The translations under genes and the position numbers were made by a program. Below the pieces are notes generated by a model, which saw only the letters and a list, made by a program, of their open reading frames with translations, had not been told where the DNA came from and did no database searches. This document shows positions 8,084-16,553 of a stretch of DNA of 64,000 nt, in pieces; positions within the stretch are counted from its first letter, which is position 1; the number at the start of each line of letters is the position of its first letter. Source of the DNA: Chitinophagaceae bacterium (GTDB lineage: Bacteria; Bacteroidota; Bacteroidia; Chitinophagales; Chitinophagaceae); assembly GCA_020847395.1 (NCBI GenBank), contig JADLCD010000147.1:19204-83203 (forward strand), written 5' to 3'.

Positions 8084-10603
8084 CTACAAGGCTTGCAAAA
8101 ATTCGTCCAACTCCATCTCGGTTTTAAATATTACGTCTCTTGCTTTACTGCCCTGGTTGGCGCCTACAATACCCGCGGCTTCCAACTGATCCATTAATCT
8201 GCCGGCGCGATTATATCCCAGCTTCATGCGGCGTTGCAATAATGAGGTTGAGCCTATCTGGCTTTGTACTATTAAACGTGCTGCATCTTCAAAAAGCGGA
8301 TCGCGGTTGCCTGAATCAAAATCTCTGCTCTCCAGTTCTTTTTCATCTATGTATTCAGGCAGGAAAAATGGTTGAGGATATCCCCTTTGATTGCTGATAA
8401 AATCTACAATCTGTTCCACCTCCGGTGTATCAACAAATGCACACTGCACCCTGGTTACTTCGCCGTTGTATGATACCAGCATATCCCCGCGACCAATCAA
8501 CTGCTCTGCACCGCCAGTGTCTAAAATAGTTCTTGAATCTATTTTTGAAGATACTTTAAATGCCACACGGGCCGGGAAATTCGCTTTAATAGTACCGGTG
8601 ATAATATTTACAGATGGCCGCTGGGTTGCAATAATCAAATGTATACCTACTGCTCTTGCCAACTGTGCCAGCCTGGCTATAGGCATTTCAATTTCTTTAC
8701 CTGCTGTCATTATCAAATCTGCAAACTCATCAATTACCAATACAATAAATGGCAGAAACTGGTGCCCTTTTTCAGGATTAAGCCTGCGTGCAATAAACTT
8801 TTCATTATATTCTCTTATATTTCTGCAACCTGCTTCTTTCAATAAATCGTATCGGTTATCCATTTCAATGCACAACGCATTCAGCGTATGCACCACCTTC
8901 TTGGTATCTGTAATAATAGATTCTTCTTCGCCGGGAAGTTTTGCCAGGAAATGTTTTTCAATCATCCGGTATAAACTCAACTCTACTTTTTTAGGATCAA
9001 CCATCACCAGTTTTAATTGTGACGGATGCTTTTTATACAGCAGCGAAACCAGTATAGCATTAATGCCAACGGATTTACCCTGACCTGTAGCACCTGCCAT
9101 AAGCAAGTGAGGCATAGTGGCAAGATCTACTATAAAATGTTCATTATCTATCTTTTTTCCTAATGCTATGGGAAGTGAAAATTTGTTTTGCTGAAATTTA
9201 TCCGATGACAAAAGACCTTTCATGCTTACAATAGTCTTTTTAACATTCGGCACTTCAATACCTATAGTTCCTTTTCCGGGTATTGGCGCTATAATACGTA
9301 TACCCAATGCCGCAAGACTAAGCGCAATATCATCCTCAAGATTCTTTATACGCGATATACGCACACCCGCAGCAGGCACAATTTCATATAAGGTAACGGT
9401 GGGGCCTACCGTAGCAAAAATCTGGCGTATATCAATATCATAATTCTTAAGCGTGCTGATGATCTGGCTTTTGTTTGCTTCCAGTTCTGCAGAATCGAGC
9501 ACTATTCTCTCACTGCCGTGCGTTTCAAGCAGGTCTAATGATGGATATTTATAATCGCGCAAATCAAGAATAGGGTCATAAGGCGGAAGGTTTTCTACTT
9601 TAATTGCCGGTTCATCAATTTCTTCTTCCCCTTCTTCAATTTCCTCTGCTCCTTCTTCATCTTCGTCGCTCACGGCATTTATTTGCAGCTCCGGTTCTTT
9701 GCTATCTTTTTTATTTTGTTTGCCCGATTGGCGTTTTGTTTTTTCATCCTGCTGATTTATCAGCAAAGCTGTATCCGCCTTCTCTGTTAATTCAAGTTCT
9801 TCATCAGCCTCCTCTTCAATAGCAGGCGGTATAACCACAACACCGCCATGATGTTTTAATGTATTAGGCTTTTCTTTACTGATGGTTTCATCAACAAAAA
9901 GTTTTGCTTCATCACTAAAGGAATTATCAACCGGAACAAAAGCTTCTTTTTCTTTTCCCTTTTTGCCCAATAATTTTTTATTATACTTTGGAACAGAAAA
10001 TACAGGGTTGAACCTCCATATAAAATAACAAAAACCGGCTACCAGCAACAGCGTTGCGGCGCCCACTTTACCCAGTAATCCGCTCAACCATGCGCTGGTG
10101 ATATTACCAATTTCTCCGCCCCATGCAAACTGGCTTCCACCGGCAATAAAAGCAAGCGTAGTGCTGAAAAATATCAGCCCTACCACTATATAGCGAAAAT
10201 TTCTCCAGGCAGAAAATATCTTCTTTTCAAATAAAAAATTTGCACCCATAATAAAAAAGAAAGTGCAAAAAAGATATGAAGCTAATCCAAAGCCTTTGTA
10301 AAAGAATAGGTGCGATATATAAGCGCCTATCCTGCCAAGCAAATTGGCAGCTTTAATATTATCTCCGAATAAAAATGAAGAAAATCCTTTTAAAACTTTA
10401 TCCTGGTCTTGCCGCCAGGTAAAAATATAGGAGGTAAATGCAATGAAAAGAAAAAAAGCAGTTAGCAAAAGAATGCTGCCTACAATCTTATAGGTACGTT
10501 CATCTTTTACTATTTCCTTCACCTTTACCTTTTCTTCTTTATCAACGGCAAGTTTTTCAGGATCAGGGTTTTTGGACTTGTTGTTTTTAAGTTTATTAGC
10601 CAT
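8084..10603 (-). CDS. ftsK: DNA translocase FtsK
   Basis: Septum-anchored ATPase that pumps chromosomal DNA and activates XerCD dimer resolution. 839 residues. About four membrane segments lie in the first 200 residues, then an acidic low-complexity linker (about 250-340, rich in E and D). The motor follows with Walker A GATGQGKSVG near residue 504, MVDPKKVELS, Walker B VLVIDEFADL near 622, and IATQRPSVNIITGTIKANFP. The C-terminal gamma winged-helix (VQSQIGSTSLLQRRMKLGYN) reads KOPS-like guide sequences. A TATCTTTG box (10640-10633, minus strand) lies 30 nt before the ATG without a clear -33 partner. Confidence 0.97.
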   Translation of the reverse strand: MANKLKNNKSKNPDPEKLAVDKEEKVKVKEIVKDERTYKIVGSILLLTAFFLFIAFTSYIFTWRQDQDKVLKGFSSFLFGDNIKAANLLGRIGAYISHLFFYKGFGLASYLFCTFFFIMGANFLFEKKIFSAWRNFRYIVVGLIFFSTTLAFIAGGSQFAWGGEIGNITSAWLSGLLGKVGAATLLLVAGFCYFIWRFNPVFSVPKYNKKLLGKKGKEKEAFVPVDNSFSDEAKLFVDETISKEKPNTLKHHGGVVVIPPAIEEEADEELELTEKADTALLINQQDEKTKRQSGKQNKKDSKEPELQINAVSDEDEEGAEEIEEGEEEIDEPAIKVENLPPYDPILDLRDYKYPSLDLLETHGSERIVLDSAELEANKSQIISTLKNYDIDIRQIFATVGPTVTLYEIVPAAGVRISRIKNLEDDIALSLAALGIRIIAPIPGKGTIGIEVPNVKKTIVSMKGLLSSDKFQQNKFSLPIALGKKIDNEHFIVDLATMPHLLMAGATGQGKSVGINAILVSLLYKKHPSQLKLVMVDPKKVELSLYRMIEKHFLAKLPGEEESIITDTKKVVHTLNALCIEMDNRYDLLKEAGCRNIREYNEKFIARRLNPEKGHQFLPFIVLVIDEFADLIMTAGKEIEMPIARLAQLARAVGIHLIIATQRPSVNIITGTIKANFPARVAFKVSSKIDSRTILDTGGAEQLIGRGDMLVSYNGEVTRVQCAFVDTPEVEQIVDFISNQRGYPQPFFLPEYIDEKELESRDFDSGNRDPLFEDAARLIVQSQIGSTSLLQRRMKLGYNRAGRLMDQLEAAGIVGANQGSKARDVIFKTEMELDEFLQAL

Positions 10604-10678
10604 GTAACTTCAAACCTATGGTTAAAGATATACAAAGATAAGATGATTAGTTTGAGGGGATTCTTTTATACTTATGTA

Positions 10679-10711
10679 TTTGCTCACAAAAAGCTAAAAT
10701 TGTTATTTTTG
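10679..10711 (+). promoter_or_regulatory. Candidate promoter of the histidine kinase gene
   Basis: TTTG (10679-10682), 21 nt, TATTTTTG (10704-10711) fits the Bacteroidota promoter consensus. The box ends 7 nt before the ATG at 10719, implying a leader of only a few nucleotides. Confidence 0.45.
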
Positions 10712-10718
10712 AGACCAG

Positions 10719-12650
10719 ATGCCTATAAGAAAAATTGCTGCCCATGTACAGCTAGCCATAGTGCCATTTTTGTGCATATTGCTTGTAAATACAAATGCTC
10801 AAATTAATCCATTTAACAAGCAGGAGGTTAATATAGCATCTATCCAAACAGAATTTACTTTATCGCCTCAGCAGTATGAAGTAGCAACCAGCACTGTAGC
10901 CATATTAAATCCCAATGACATTGCAGGCCTGCACTACAAAAATACAAATGCAGTTTTACCCGCTTCCGGCAAACTAAGAGGCAATACAAACTCGGTAAAT
11001 ATTTATATAAAAGCGCTGTTTACCAATACATCAGATACTGTGTATAACGTATTTTTTTACCCGGGCTATTACTTTAAATCTATTTTTCTTTTTAAACAAT
11101 CAACTGATGCTGGTAGTAATATACAAACCGTACCGGGGCTATTGCCAAACTTTAAATACAAAGAAAGCTACAGGGGTATAATATTGCAGCCAAAAGAGAA
11201 AAGCTATTTCTATATTCAGCTACAGCCTGTAAAAATCCAGGTAAATACTTTTAATCCTGAATTAATAAATCCGGCATTCTTATCTGCACATGCCGCAAGA
11301 GTTAGAGAAGATAATAACCAGATTAGCATATTCACCTATATAATAGTTGGCATTTTGGGAATGATGTTCATCTTTTCATTCGCAAACTTTATCGTAACCG
11401 GCAAAAAAGAATTTTTGTTTTACTGCCTGTATATATTATCGAATGCAGGCATACTCTTCGGCAAAACATACATGTATTTGTCAACATCTGATTTTAATTA
11501 CTTTTTTGAAGAATACCTGGATTTTATGCTGCTGCTGACAGGTATAGTTTTTTATATTTATTTTCTGAGATATTTTCTTGAAATCAACAGCCAAAGCAAT
11601 AGGTTACTATATCGTGTACTTATCAGCATTGAAGTGTTGGCTATTATATTTTCTTTCGTTTATACATTCACCTACTTCCTGTCAGATACTATTACAGGCC
11701 TTGCCATGATGGAAATGATCATGAAATATGTAATACTCCTCACTGGATTTTTATTCATCATTATAGGCATAAGGCAACGGAATAAACTTATGAACTATAT
11801 TGTATTGGGTAATGTATGTGTAATGGTATTTGGCTTTGTTTCATTAACTATTGTGGTTGCACCGGTACAGCAATCGCTTGTTTTATCAAATGCCCTTTTT
11901 TATTATGAAATGGGATTAGTTGGCGAGCTTGCATTTTTCCTGTTGGGCTTAACCTATAAAAGCAGAACAGAATTGATTAACAAAGTGAAAACAGAAGATG
12001 CGGTTAGCCACGAAAATGAAAAAAAGAATTTTGAAAAACAACTTGCTATTATACAGGCAAGGCAGGAAGAGAGAAACCGGATTTCTGCAGATATGCATGA
12101 TGAACTGGGTGGTGGAATGACGGCTATACGCCTTATGAGCGAACTTGCCAAACAACGCATTCATACAGGTGATATGCCGGAGATAGAAAAAATATCTGCC
12201 TCAGCCAATGACCTTTTAAGCAAGATGAATGCTATTATATGGAGCATGAGCCCTGCTAATGATACGCTGCCTAATCTTATTGCTTATATAAGGAGTTATG
12301 CTTTTGAATTTTTTGAAAACTCGTCTATTGAATGTAGAGTAAACGTATGCGAAGATATACCTGCCATTGAGGTAACAGGAGTAAAAAGGCGCAATATTTT
12401 CCTGGCTGTTAAAGAAGCCTTGAGTAATGTTGCGCAGCATGCCGGCGCTGATACTGTTATAGTTAATATTATATGCGATAAGAACCTAAAAATCAGTATT
12501 GCAGATAATGGCAAAGGCATACCGCCGAAGGAGATGGAATTAATGGGCATAGGCCTTTCCAATATGCAGAAAAGAATGGAATCAGTGCAAGGTTGGTTCC
12601 AGGTAAAAAATGAAAATGGAACGATAGTAATACTTGAAATTCCTTTTTAA
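10719..12650 (+). CDS. 7TM-type sensor histidine kinase (HisKA_3)
   Basis: 643 residues, inner-membrane sensor. Order: signal/anchor (about 1-28), an extracytoplasmic 7TMR-DISM-like domain (about 40-200), a 7TM block (about 205-405), a short coiled-coil linker (NEKKNFEKQLAIIQARQEER), HisKA_3 dimerisation with the phospho-acceptor His at about residue 460 (ISADMHDELGGGMTAIRL), and HATPase_c with N box VKEALSNVAQHAGAD and G boxes ISIADNGKGIPP and GIGLSNMQKRM. This subfamily usually pairs with NarL/LuxR-type response regulators, but none is adjacent: the next gene is convergent. The ligand is unknown. Confidence 0.9.
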   Translation: MPIRKIAAHVQLAIVPFLCILLVNTNAQINPFNKQEVNIASIQTEFTLSPQQYEVATSTVAILNPNDIAGLHYKNTNAVLPASGKLRGNTNSVNIYIKALFTNTSDTVYNVFFYPGYYFKSIFLFKQSTDAGSNIQTVPGLLPNFKYKESYRGIILQPKEKSYFYIQLQPVKIQVNTFNPELINPAFLSAHAARVREDNNQISIFTYIIVGILGMMFIFSFANFIVTGKKEFLFYCLYILSNAGILFGKTYMYLSTSDFNYFFEEYLDFMLLLTGIVFYIYFLRYFLEINSQSNRLLYRVLISIEVLAIIFSFVYTFTYFLSDTITGLAMMEMIMKYVILLTGFLFIIIGIRQRNKLMNYIVLGNVCVMVFGFVSLTIVVAPVQQSLVLSNALFYYEMGLVGELAFFLLGLTYKSRTELINKVKTEDAVSHENEKKNFEKQLAIIQARQEERNRISADMHDELGGGMTAIRLMSELAKQRIHTGDMPEIEKISASANDLLSKMNAIIWSMSPANDTLPNLIAYIRSYAFEFFENSSIECRVNVCEDIPAIEVTGVKRRNIFLAVKEALSNVAQHAGADTVIVNIICDKNLKISIADNGKGIPPKEMELMGIGLSNMQKRMESVQGWFQVKNENGTIVILEIPF

Positions 12651-12659
12651 ATTATATTT

Positions 12660-13091
12660 CTACTCTGCAGACGAAGAAGATCGCTCTTTGCGGCTGGTAT
12701 GTGTGCTTGGTTTTAGCGCCTGCATAAAAACGCATATCCATCCGGCAATAAAACAAACGCCACCAAGAGGGGTTATGGCTCCAATACCTTTTAATCCAAC
12801 ATTTTCAACAGCCTGTAAAAACGTGAGCATATACAGTGAGCCGCAAAACAATACTATTCCGGAAATAAATAAAATACCTGCCCACTCCATTAATTTTGTT
12901 GGCATTCGCCTGTATAAAATACCTACTGCCAGTAAAGCAAATGTGTGATAGAACTGGTACCTAACCCCTGTTTCAAACGTAGACAGTGCATTTTCATCAA
13001 TTAATTTTTTAAGGCTGTGAGCCCCAAAAGCACCAAGGGCAACACTAAGGGCGCCAGAAAGGGCTGCAATTTGAATAAAACGTTTAGACAT
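12660..13091 (-). CDS. DUF423 membrane protein
   Basis: 143 residues with four predicted membrane helices. The DUF423 (YwdK/YgdD-like) signature is plain: GALSVALGAFGAHSLKK near the N-terminus, then FETGVRYQFYHTFALLAVG, ISGIVLFCGSLYML and the closing ITPLGGVCFIAGWI. Function of the family is not established. It overlaps the upstream aroK-like gene by 8 nt, so translation is probably coupled, although shikimate metabolism gives no clue to its role. It converges on the histidine kinase gene with 9 nt between stop codons. Confidence 0.92.
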   Translation of the reverse strand: MSKRFIQIAALSGALSVALGAFGAHSLKKLIDENALSTFETGVRYQFYHTFALLAVGILYRRMPTKLMEWAGILFISGIVLFCGSLYMLTFLQAVENVGLKGIGAITPLGGVCFIAGWICVFMQALKPSTHTSRKERSSSSAE

Positions 13092-13590
13092 ACTTTCTGA
13101 TTATTTCGTCAAAAGTGTTATTTGCAATTTTTTCAGTATCCAGAATAACACGTGATTGTGTATAAAACTTATTTCGCTTGTTTATATTGTTCTCTATGAA
13201 TGGGATAAGTTCTTCATTTGTAAGATTTTTAATGAGGGGACGGTGATCTTTTTCCTTCAATAGTCTTTCAGCAAGAATGCTGGCAGACGCATTTAAATAA
13301 ACAGTTATACCTTTATCATTCATCCACTGCATATTATCAAAAAAACAAGGGGTTCCTCCTCCTGTTGACAGAATAAAATTATCCTCATCAACAAATAGAT
13401 GTAACGCTTCTTTTTCTTTTTGCCGGAAAAAATTTTCTCCATGTTTTTCAAACATTTCCCGGATGGTCATACCTGCATTTTGCTCAATTTCATGATCAAG
13501 ATCGAAAAAGTTCATACCATTTTGAGCTGCCCAAAGCTTACCCCAATACGTTTTTCCGGTTCCCATATACCCTAAAAGAAAAATTCTCAT
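13084..13590 (-). CDS. aroK: Shikimate kinase
   Basis: Cytosolic enzyme phosphorylating shikimate at O-3 in the chorismate pathway. 168 residues, the normal size. The Walker A loop GYMGTGKT is at residues 7-14; FFDLDHEIEQNAGMTIREMF carries the shikimate-binding Asp; FILSTGGGTPCF is the conserved GGG loop; LLKEKDHRPLI is the lid with its arginine. The gene overlaps the DUF423 gene at its 3' end. No other aro gene is in the window. Confidence 0.95.
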   Translation of the reverse strand: MRIFLLGYMGTGKTYWGKLWAAQNGMNFFDLDHEIEQNAGMTIREMFEKHGENFFRQKEKEALHLFVDEDNFILSTGGGTPCFFDNMQWMNDKGITVYLNASASILAERLLKEKDHRPLIKNLTNEELIPFIENNINKRNKFYTQSRVILDTEKIANNTFDEIIRKYV

Positions 13591-13655
13591 GCTAATGGGT
13601 TTGTAACTAATCTTTCAAAGTTTTAAGCGGTAAATAAGCCGGTGGTTGAAATAAT

Positions 13656-14840
13656 TTACTTAAAAGCATTCAACCCGGTAATATCCATTCCGGTGATCAA
13701 TAAATGTATATCGTGAGTGCCTTCGTAAGTAATTACGCTTTCTAAATTCATCATGTGGCGCATAACGGAATATTCGCCGGTAATGCCCATGCCGCCGAGC
13801 ATTTGCCTGGCAGCCCTGCAAATATTAGCAGCAACTTCACAGCCATTTCGCTTAGCCATGCTTACCTGTTGGGGAGTAGCCTTGCCTTCATTCATTAAAA
13901 CAGCTACACGCCAGTTTAATAATTGCGCTTTGCTTATTTCAGTAATCATTTCAGCAAGTTTTTTTTGTTGCAATTGAAACCCTCCAATTGGCCTGTCAAA
14001 CTGCACCCTTTCTTTTGCATATCTAAGCGCGGTATCATAGCAATCCATTGCTGCGCCTATCGTTCCCCAGGCAATACCAAACCTTGCTTTGGTTAAGCAG
14101 CCCAAAGGGCCTTTTAAGCCTTTAGCATTTGGCAGTATATTGCTTTTGGGAACTTTTACATTATCAAATACCAGCTCTCCGGTGGCAGAAGCCCTAAGGC
14201 TCCATTTGCCGTGAGTTGTAGGTGTACTGAAACCCTCCATTCCTCTCTCCACTATTAAGCCGCGTATATCGCCGTTCTCATCCTTAGCCCACACTACTGC
14301 AACCTGCGCATAGGGCGCATTACTGATCCACATTTTAGCGCCGTTTAATATTACGTGATCGCCTGCATCTTTAATATTGGTAAGCATTCCGGCAGGGTTT
14401 GATCCATGATCAGGCTCTGTTAACCCAAAACAACCGAGCCACTCACCACTGGCCAGCTTGGGAAGATATTTATTGCGCTGCTCTTCACTGCCATATTCGT
14501 ATATGGGAAACATTACAAGACTGCCTTGTACAGAAGCCGTTGAACGCACACCGCTATCTCCCCTTTCCAGTTCCTGCATCATCAATCCATAGCTGATATA
14601 ATCTAACCCGCCACCCCCATATTGGTGGGGAATAGTTGGTCCAAAGCAACCAAGATCGCCCATCTGCTTTACTATCTGTTGGGGAAATTCAGCTTTCTGG
14701 GCATAATCTTCTATTATCGGAGAAATTTCTTTTTTTACATAACTCCTAACTGATTCCCGGATCATTTTCTGTTCTTCCGTTAATAAATCATCAAGCAAAA
14801 GATAATCAGGGCTAACAAACTGATCTGTACGTGCAGCCAT
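13656..14840 (-). CDS. gcdH: Acyl-CoA dehydrogenase, glutaryl-CoA dehydrogenase type
   Basis: FAD flavoprotein of 394 residues. The subfamily is suggested by LGCFGLTEPDHGSNPAGM, KMWISNAPYAQVAVVWAK, RFGIAWGTIGAAMDCYDTAL and especially VITYEGTHDIHLLITGMDI, which matches the glutaryl-CoA dehydrogenase ending where the Glu of YEGTHD is the catalytic base. The expected reaction is oxidative decarboxylation of glutaryl-CoA to crotonyl-CoA in lysine and tryptophan breakdown. The gene stands alone with its own promoter region. A broader acyl-CoA dehydrogenase function cannot be excluded. Confidence 0.88.
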   Translation of the reverse strand: MAARTDQFVSPDYLLLDDLLTEEQKMIRESVRSYVKKEISPIIEDYAQKAEFPQQIVKQMGDLGCFGPTIPHQYGGGGLDYISYGLMMQELERGDSGVRSTASVQGSLVMFPIYEYGSEEQRNKYLPKLASGEWLGCFGLTEPDHGSNPAGMLTNIKDAGDHVILNGAKMWISNAPYAQVAVVWAKDENGDIRGLIVERGMEGFSTPTTHGKWSLRASATGELVFDNVKVPKSNILPNAKGLKGPLGCLTKARFGIAWGTIGAAMDCYDTALRYAKERVQFDRPIGGFQLQQKKLAEMITEISKAQLLNWRVAVLMNEGKATPQQVSMAKRNGCEVAANICRAARQMLGGMGITGEYSVMRHMMNLESVITYEGTHDIHLLITGMDITGLNAFK

Positions 14841-14907
14841 CAGGCAAACATTTAATAATTATTTAAAGATAAGGAAGTATACGGGAGCGCAAAGGAGTTT
14901 TTAGCGA

Positions 14908-15429
14908 TCAGATGCTTTTTATTTCTGTATTGAGTTCCCAATGTCCGTTTAACTTTAGCACCTTCTCTATTACATCCCTTACACAACCCTTACCGCCCGG
15001 CAATGGCGAAATATAATGGGATATGCTTTTTATTTCCTGAACCGCATCTGCCGGGCAACACGCTAATCCCACATACTGCATTATTTCATAATCCGGAATA
15101 TCATCACCCATATAAAGAGTTTCCTCTGCATTCAGCATATGATCATTCACATACCGGTTGTATACCTCTGTTTTATTTTTTACATGGTGAAATACATCTG
15201 TAATACCCAGGCTGTTCATCCGTTCCACCACAGGCGGCACATTACCACCCGTTATTACAACAACGCGGTACCCTTGTTTTACAGCCAATTGTAAAACATA
15301 TCCGTCTTTCGTGTTCATGGTGCGTATATATTCAAGCCCCGGCACAATGCCTATACTGCCATCCGTCATTACGCCGTCAACATCAAAAATAAAAGTGCTG
15401 ATTTTTTTAAACCGTTCCAGTACGTTCAT
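14908..15429 (-). CDS. KdsC-type HAD phosphatase
   Basis: 173 residues, a C0-type HAD phosphatase (no cap; such enzymes act as tetramers). The nucleophile motif FIFDVDGVMTDG has Asp at about residues 16 and 18; motif II VVITGG and the late motif YMGDDIPDYEIM are present, with GLACCPADA and GGKGCVRDVIEKVL typical of KdsC. The expected reaction is release of phosphate from KDO-8-phosphate in lipopolysaccharide core synthesis. No kdsA or kdsB gene is adjacent, so the substrate assignment rests on family resemblance. Confidence 0.85.
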   Translation of the reverse strand: MNVLERFKKISTFIFDVDGVMTDGSIGIVPGLEYIRTMNTKDGYVLQLAVKQGYRVVVITGGNVPPVVERMNSLGITDVFHHVKNKTEVYNRYVNDHMLNAEETLYMGDDIPDYEIMQYVGLACCPADAVQEIKSISHYISPLPGGKGCVRDVIEKVLKLNGHWELNTEIKSI

Positions 15430-15511
15430 GTGATGAATAGTGAATAGTGAATGGTGAATAGGAAATGGTCAATGGAACGCATATATTCACTATTGCCCTC
15501 ACTATTCATCC
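15430..15511. repeat. Inverted repeat built from GTGAATA words
   Basis: The left side (15432-15461) repeats GTGAATAGTGAATGGTGAAT-like words; the right side (about 15483-15510, ATTCACTATTGCC then CACTATTCATC) is its imperfect complement. It lies upstream of the KdsC-type gene. Similar words recur near 40015-40030. Probably a neutral intergenic repeat. Confidence 0.45.
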
Positions 15512-15561
15512 TAATAATTCGCCAAATATAATTGAAGAAATATTATAAATACGCTAAGTCA

Positions 15562-16071
15562 TCAAATGCCTTTTTCTTTCTTCGCAGCTCTTATCATTTC
15601 AGGGAAGCCCCATTTTTTTGCGGCGGTGCTCACCGTCATGGCTATGCGCTTTGCGCGGGTGGCTTCTGTTTTGGCGCTTTCAATCCATTTGGAAAAATAA
15701 TTTTGATGCGCTTTGGGAAGTGATTTAAAAAATGCCAGGGCAGCAGGTTCATCTGCAAGGCAATCGAGCAGTTCTTTTGAAAGCTCATAAGGTTTATCTA
15801 AAGCTAAATGTACTTTTACCATTGCACCTTTATTCTTTTTAATGCCTTTACGCATATCAGCATTAACGGCAAGCAAATATTTTCCACCGCCATGCGGTAT
15901 CAATCCAACACCCTGAATAGTGTGGTTATCTAACTTACCTTTTACCCTGAAGGCTTTTTTATCATGAGGGTTTAACTTTTCAGCTATATCTGTTGGAACT
16001 TCAATATAAGTCCATCCCGTTTTATCACCGTGTTCATCAAATTTTTGAAGGATGGCTGTAAAAGTTATCAT
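15562..16071 (-). CDS. DUF1905/YdeI-like (OmdA) protein
   Basis: 169 residues from ATG 16071 (MITFTAILQKFDEHG); a TTG 9 nt upstream is also in frame. The N-terminal half is a small beta-barrel DUF1905 domain (GWTYIEVPTDIAEKLN, FRVKGKLDNHTIQGVGLIPH). The C-terminal part is a YdeI/OmpD-associated segment (LADEPAALAFFKSLPKAHQN, YFSKWIESAKTEATRAKRI). The family is widespread in Bacteroidota with no proven biochemical role. Neighbours give no further hint. Confidence 0.85.
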   Translation of the reverse strand: MITFTAILQKFDEHGDKTGWTYIEVPTDIAEKLNPHDKKAFRVKGKLDNHTIQGVGLIPHGGGKYLLAVNADMRKGIKKNKGAMVKVHLALDKPYELSKELLDCLADEPAALAFFKSLPKAHQNYFSKWIESAKTEATRAKRIAMTVSTAAKKWGFPEMIRAAKKEKGI

Positions 16072-16553
16072 ATCAATCAATATCCAAAATACATAATCTT
16101 TTAAAGAAGTAAGTATATCAACAGGGATTTCGCTTTTAAAGATCGTTCGATACTTTACTTTAGTACTGGTATTAAAACTAACACATTTCCGGCATTACGA
16201 TCCCAACTGAAAGTCGGGGAAAATTGCGGAGACTGCTTCGCCCGCCGCCATATGCGTTTAAATCAATACAACGATCTGGCGGTCTCGCAGTGACGTTAAA
16301 GTGTTTTAAATTTATAACCAGCACTAAGGAAAAGCATACATTCACTCAACCTCCCGCCGTCTTTGCGATCCCGCCCGCATCAGCATTTGAGTTGAAACGA
16401 AGATTCGGCGGGAGAAGCAATCTCTCAGGGCTCAAAAGTAGAGATGACTTCTTCCCCCTAAGCTTTTTGCTAAAAGCAAAATCCCTGAGTATATCAAACG
16501 GTACATTTTACTCTTGAATAAGTTGATTATATTTAATTATCAAAACAGGCTGT
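16072..16553. other. 482-bp gap holding one 210-bp-family repeat
   Basis: No gene seen. About 200 bp (16227-16424) is a repeat listed separately. The remaining flanks carry no recognisable feature apart from the presumed promoter of the GH32 gene just before 16554. A plus-strand open frame across the gap is a by-product of the repeat. Confidence 0.7.
16227..16424 (-). repeat. 210-bp interspersed repeat, single copy
   Basis: Its ends are GGAGACTGCTTCGCCCGCCG at the left and CGGCGGGAGAAGCAATCTC at the right. Its reverse complement aligns word for word with the 63.7-64.0 kb copies, for example TCGCAAAGACGGCGGGAGG, GGTTGAGTGAATGTATGCTT, CTTAGTGCTGGTT and GTCACTGCGA. It therefore sits in the opposite orientation to that locus. 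Confidence 0.8.

Noticed and set aside
16224..16517. 97-codon plus-strand frame before the GH32 gene
   Set aside because: Made almost wholly of the 210-bp repeat; no family resemblance.
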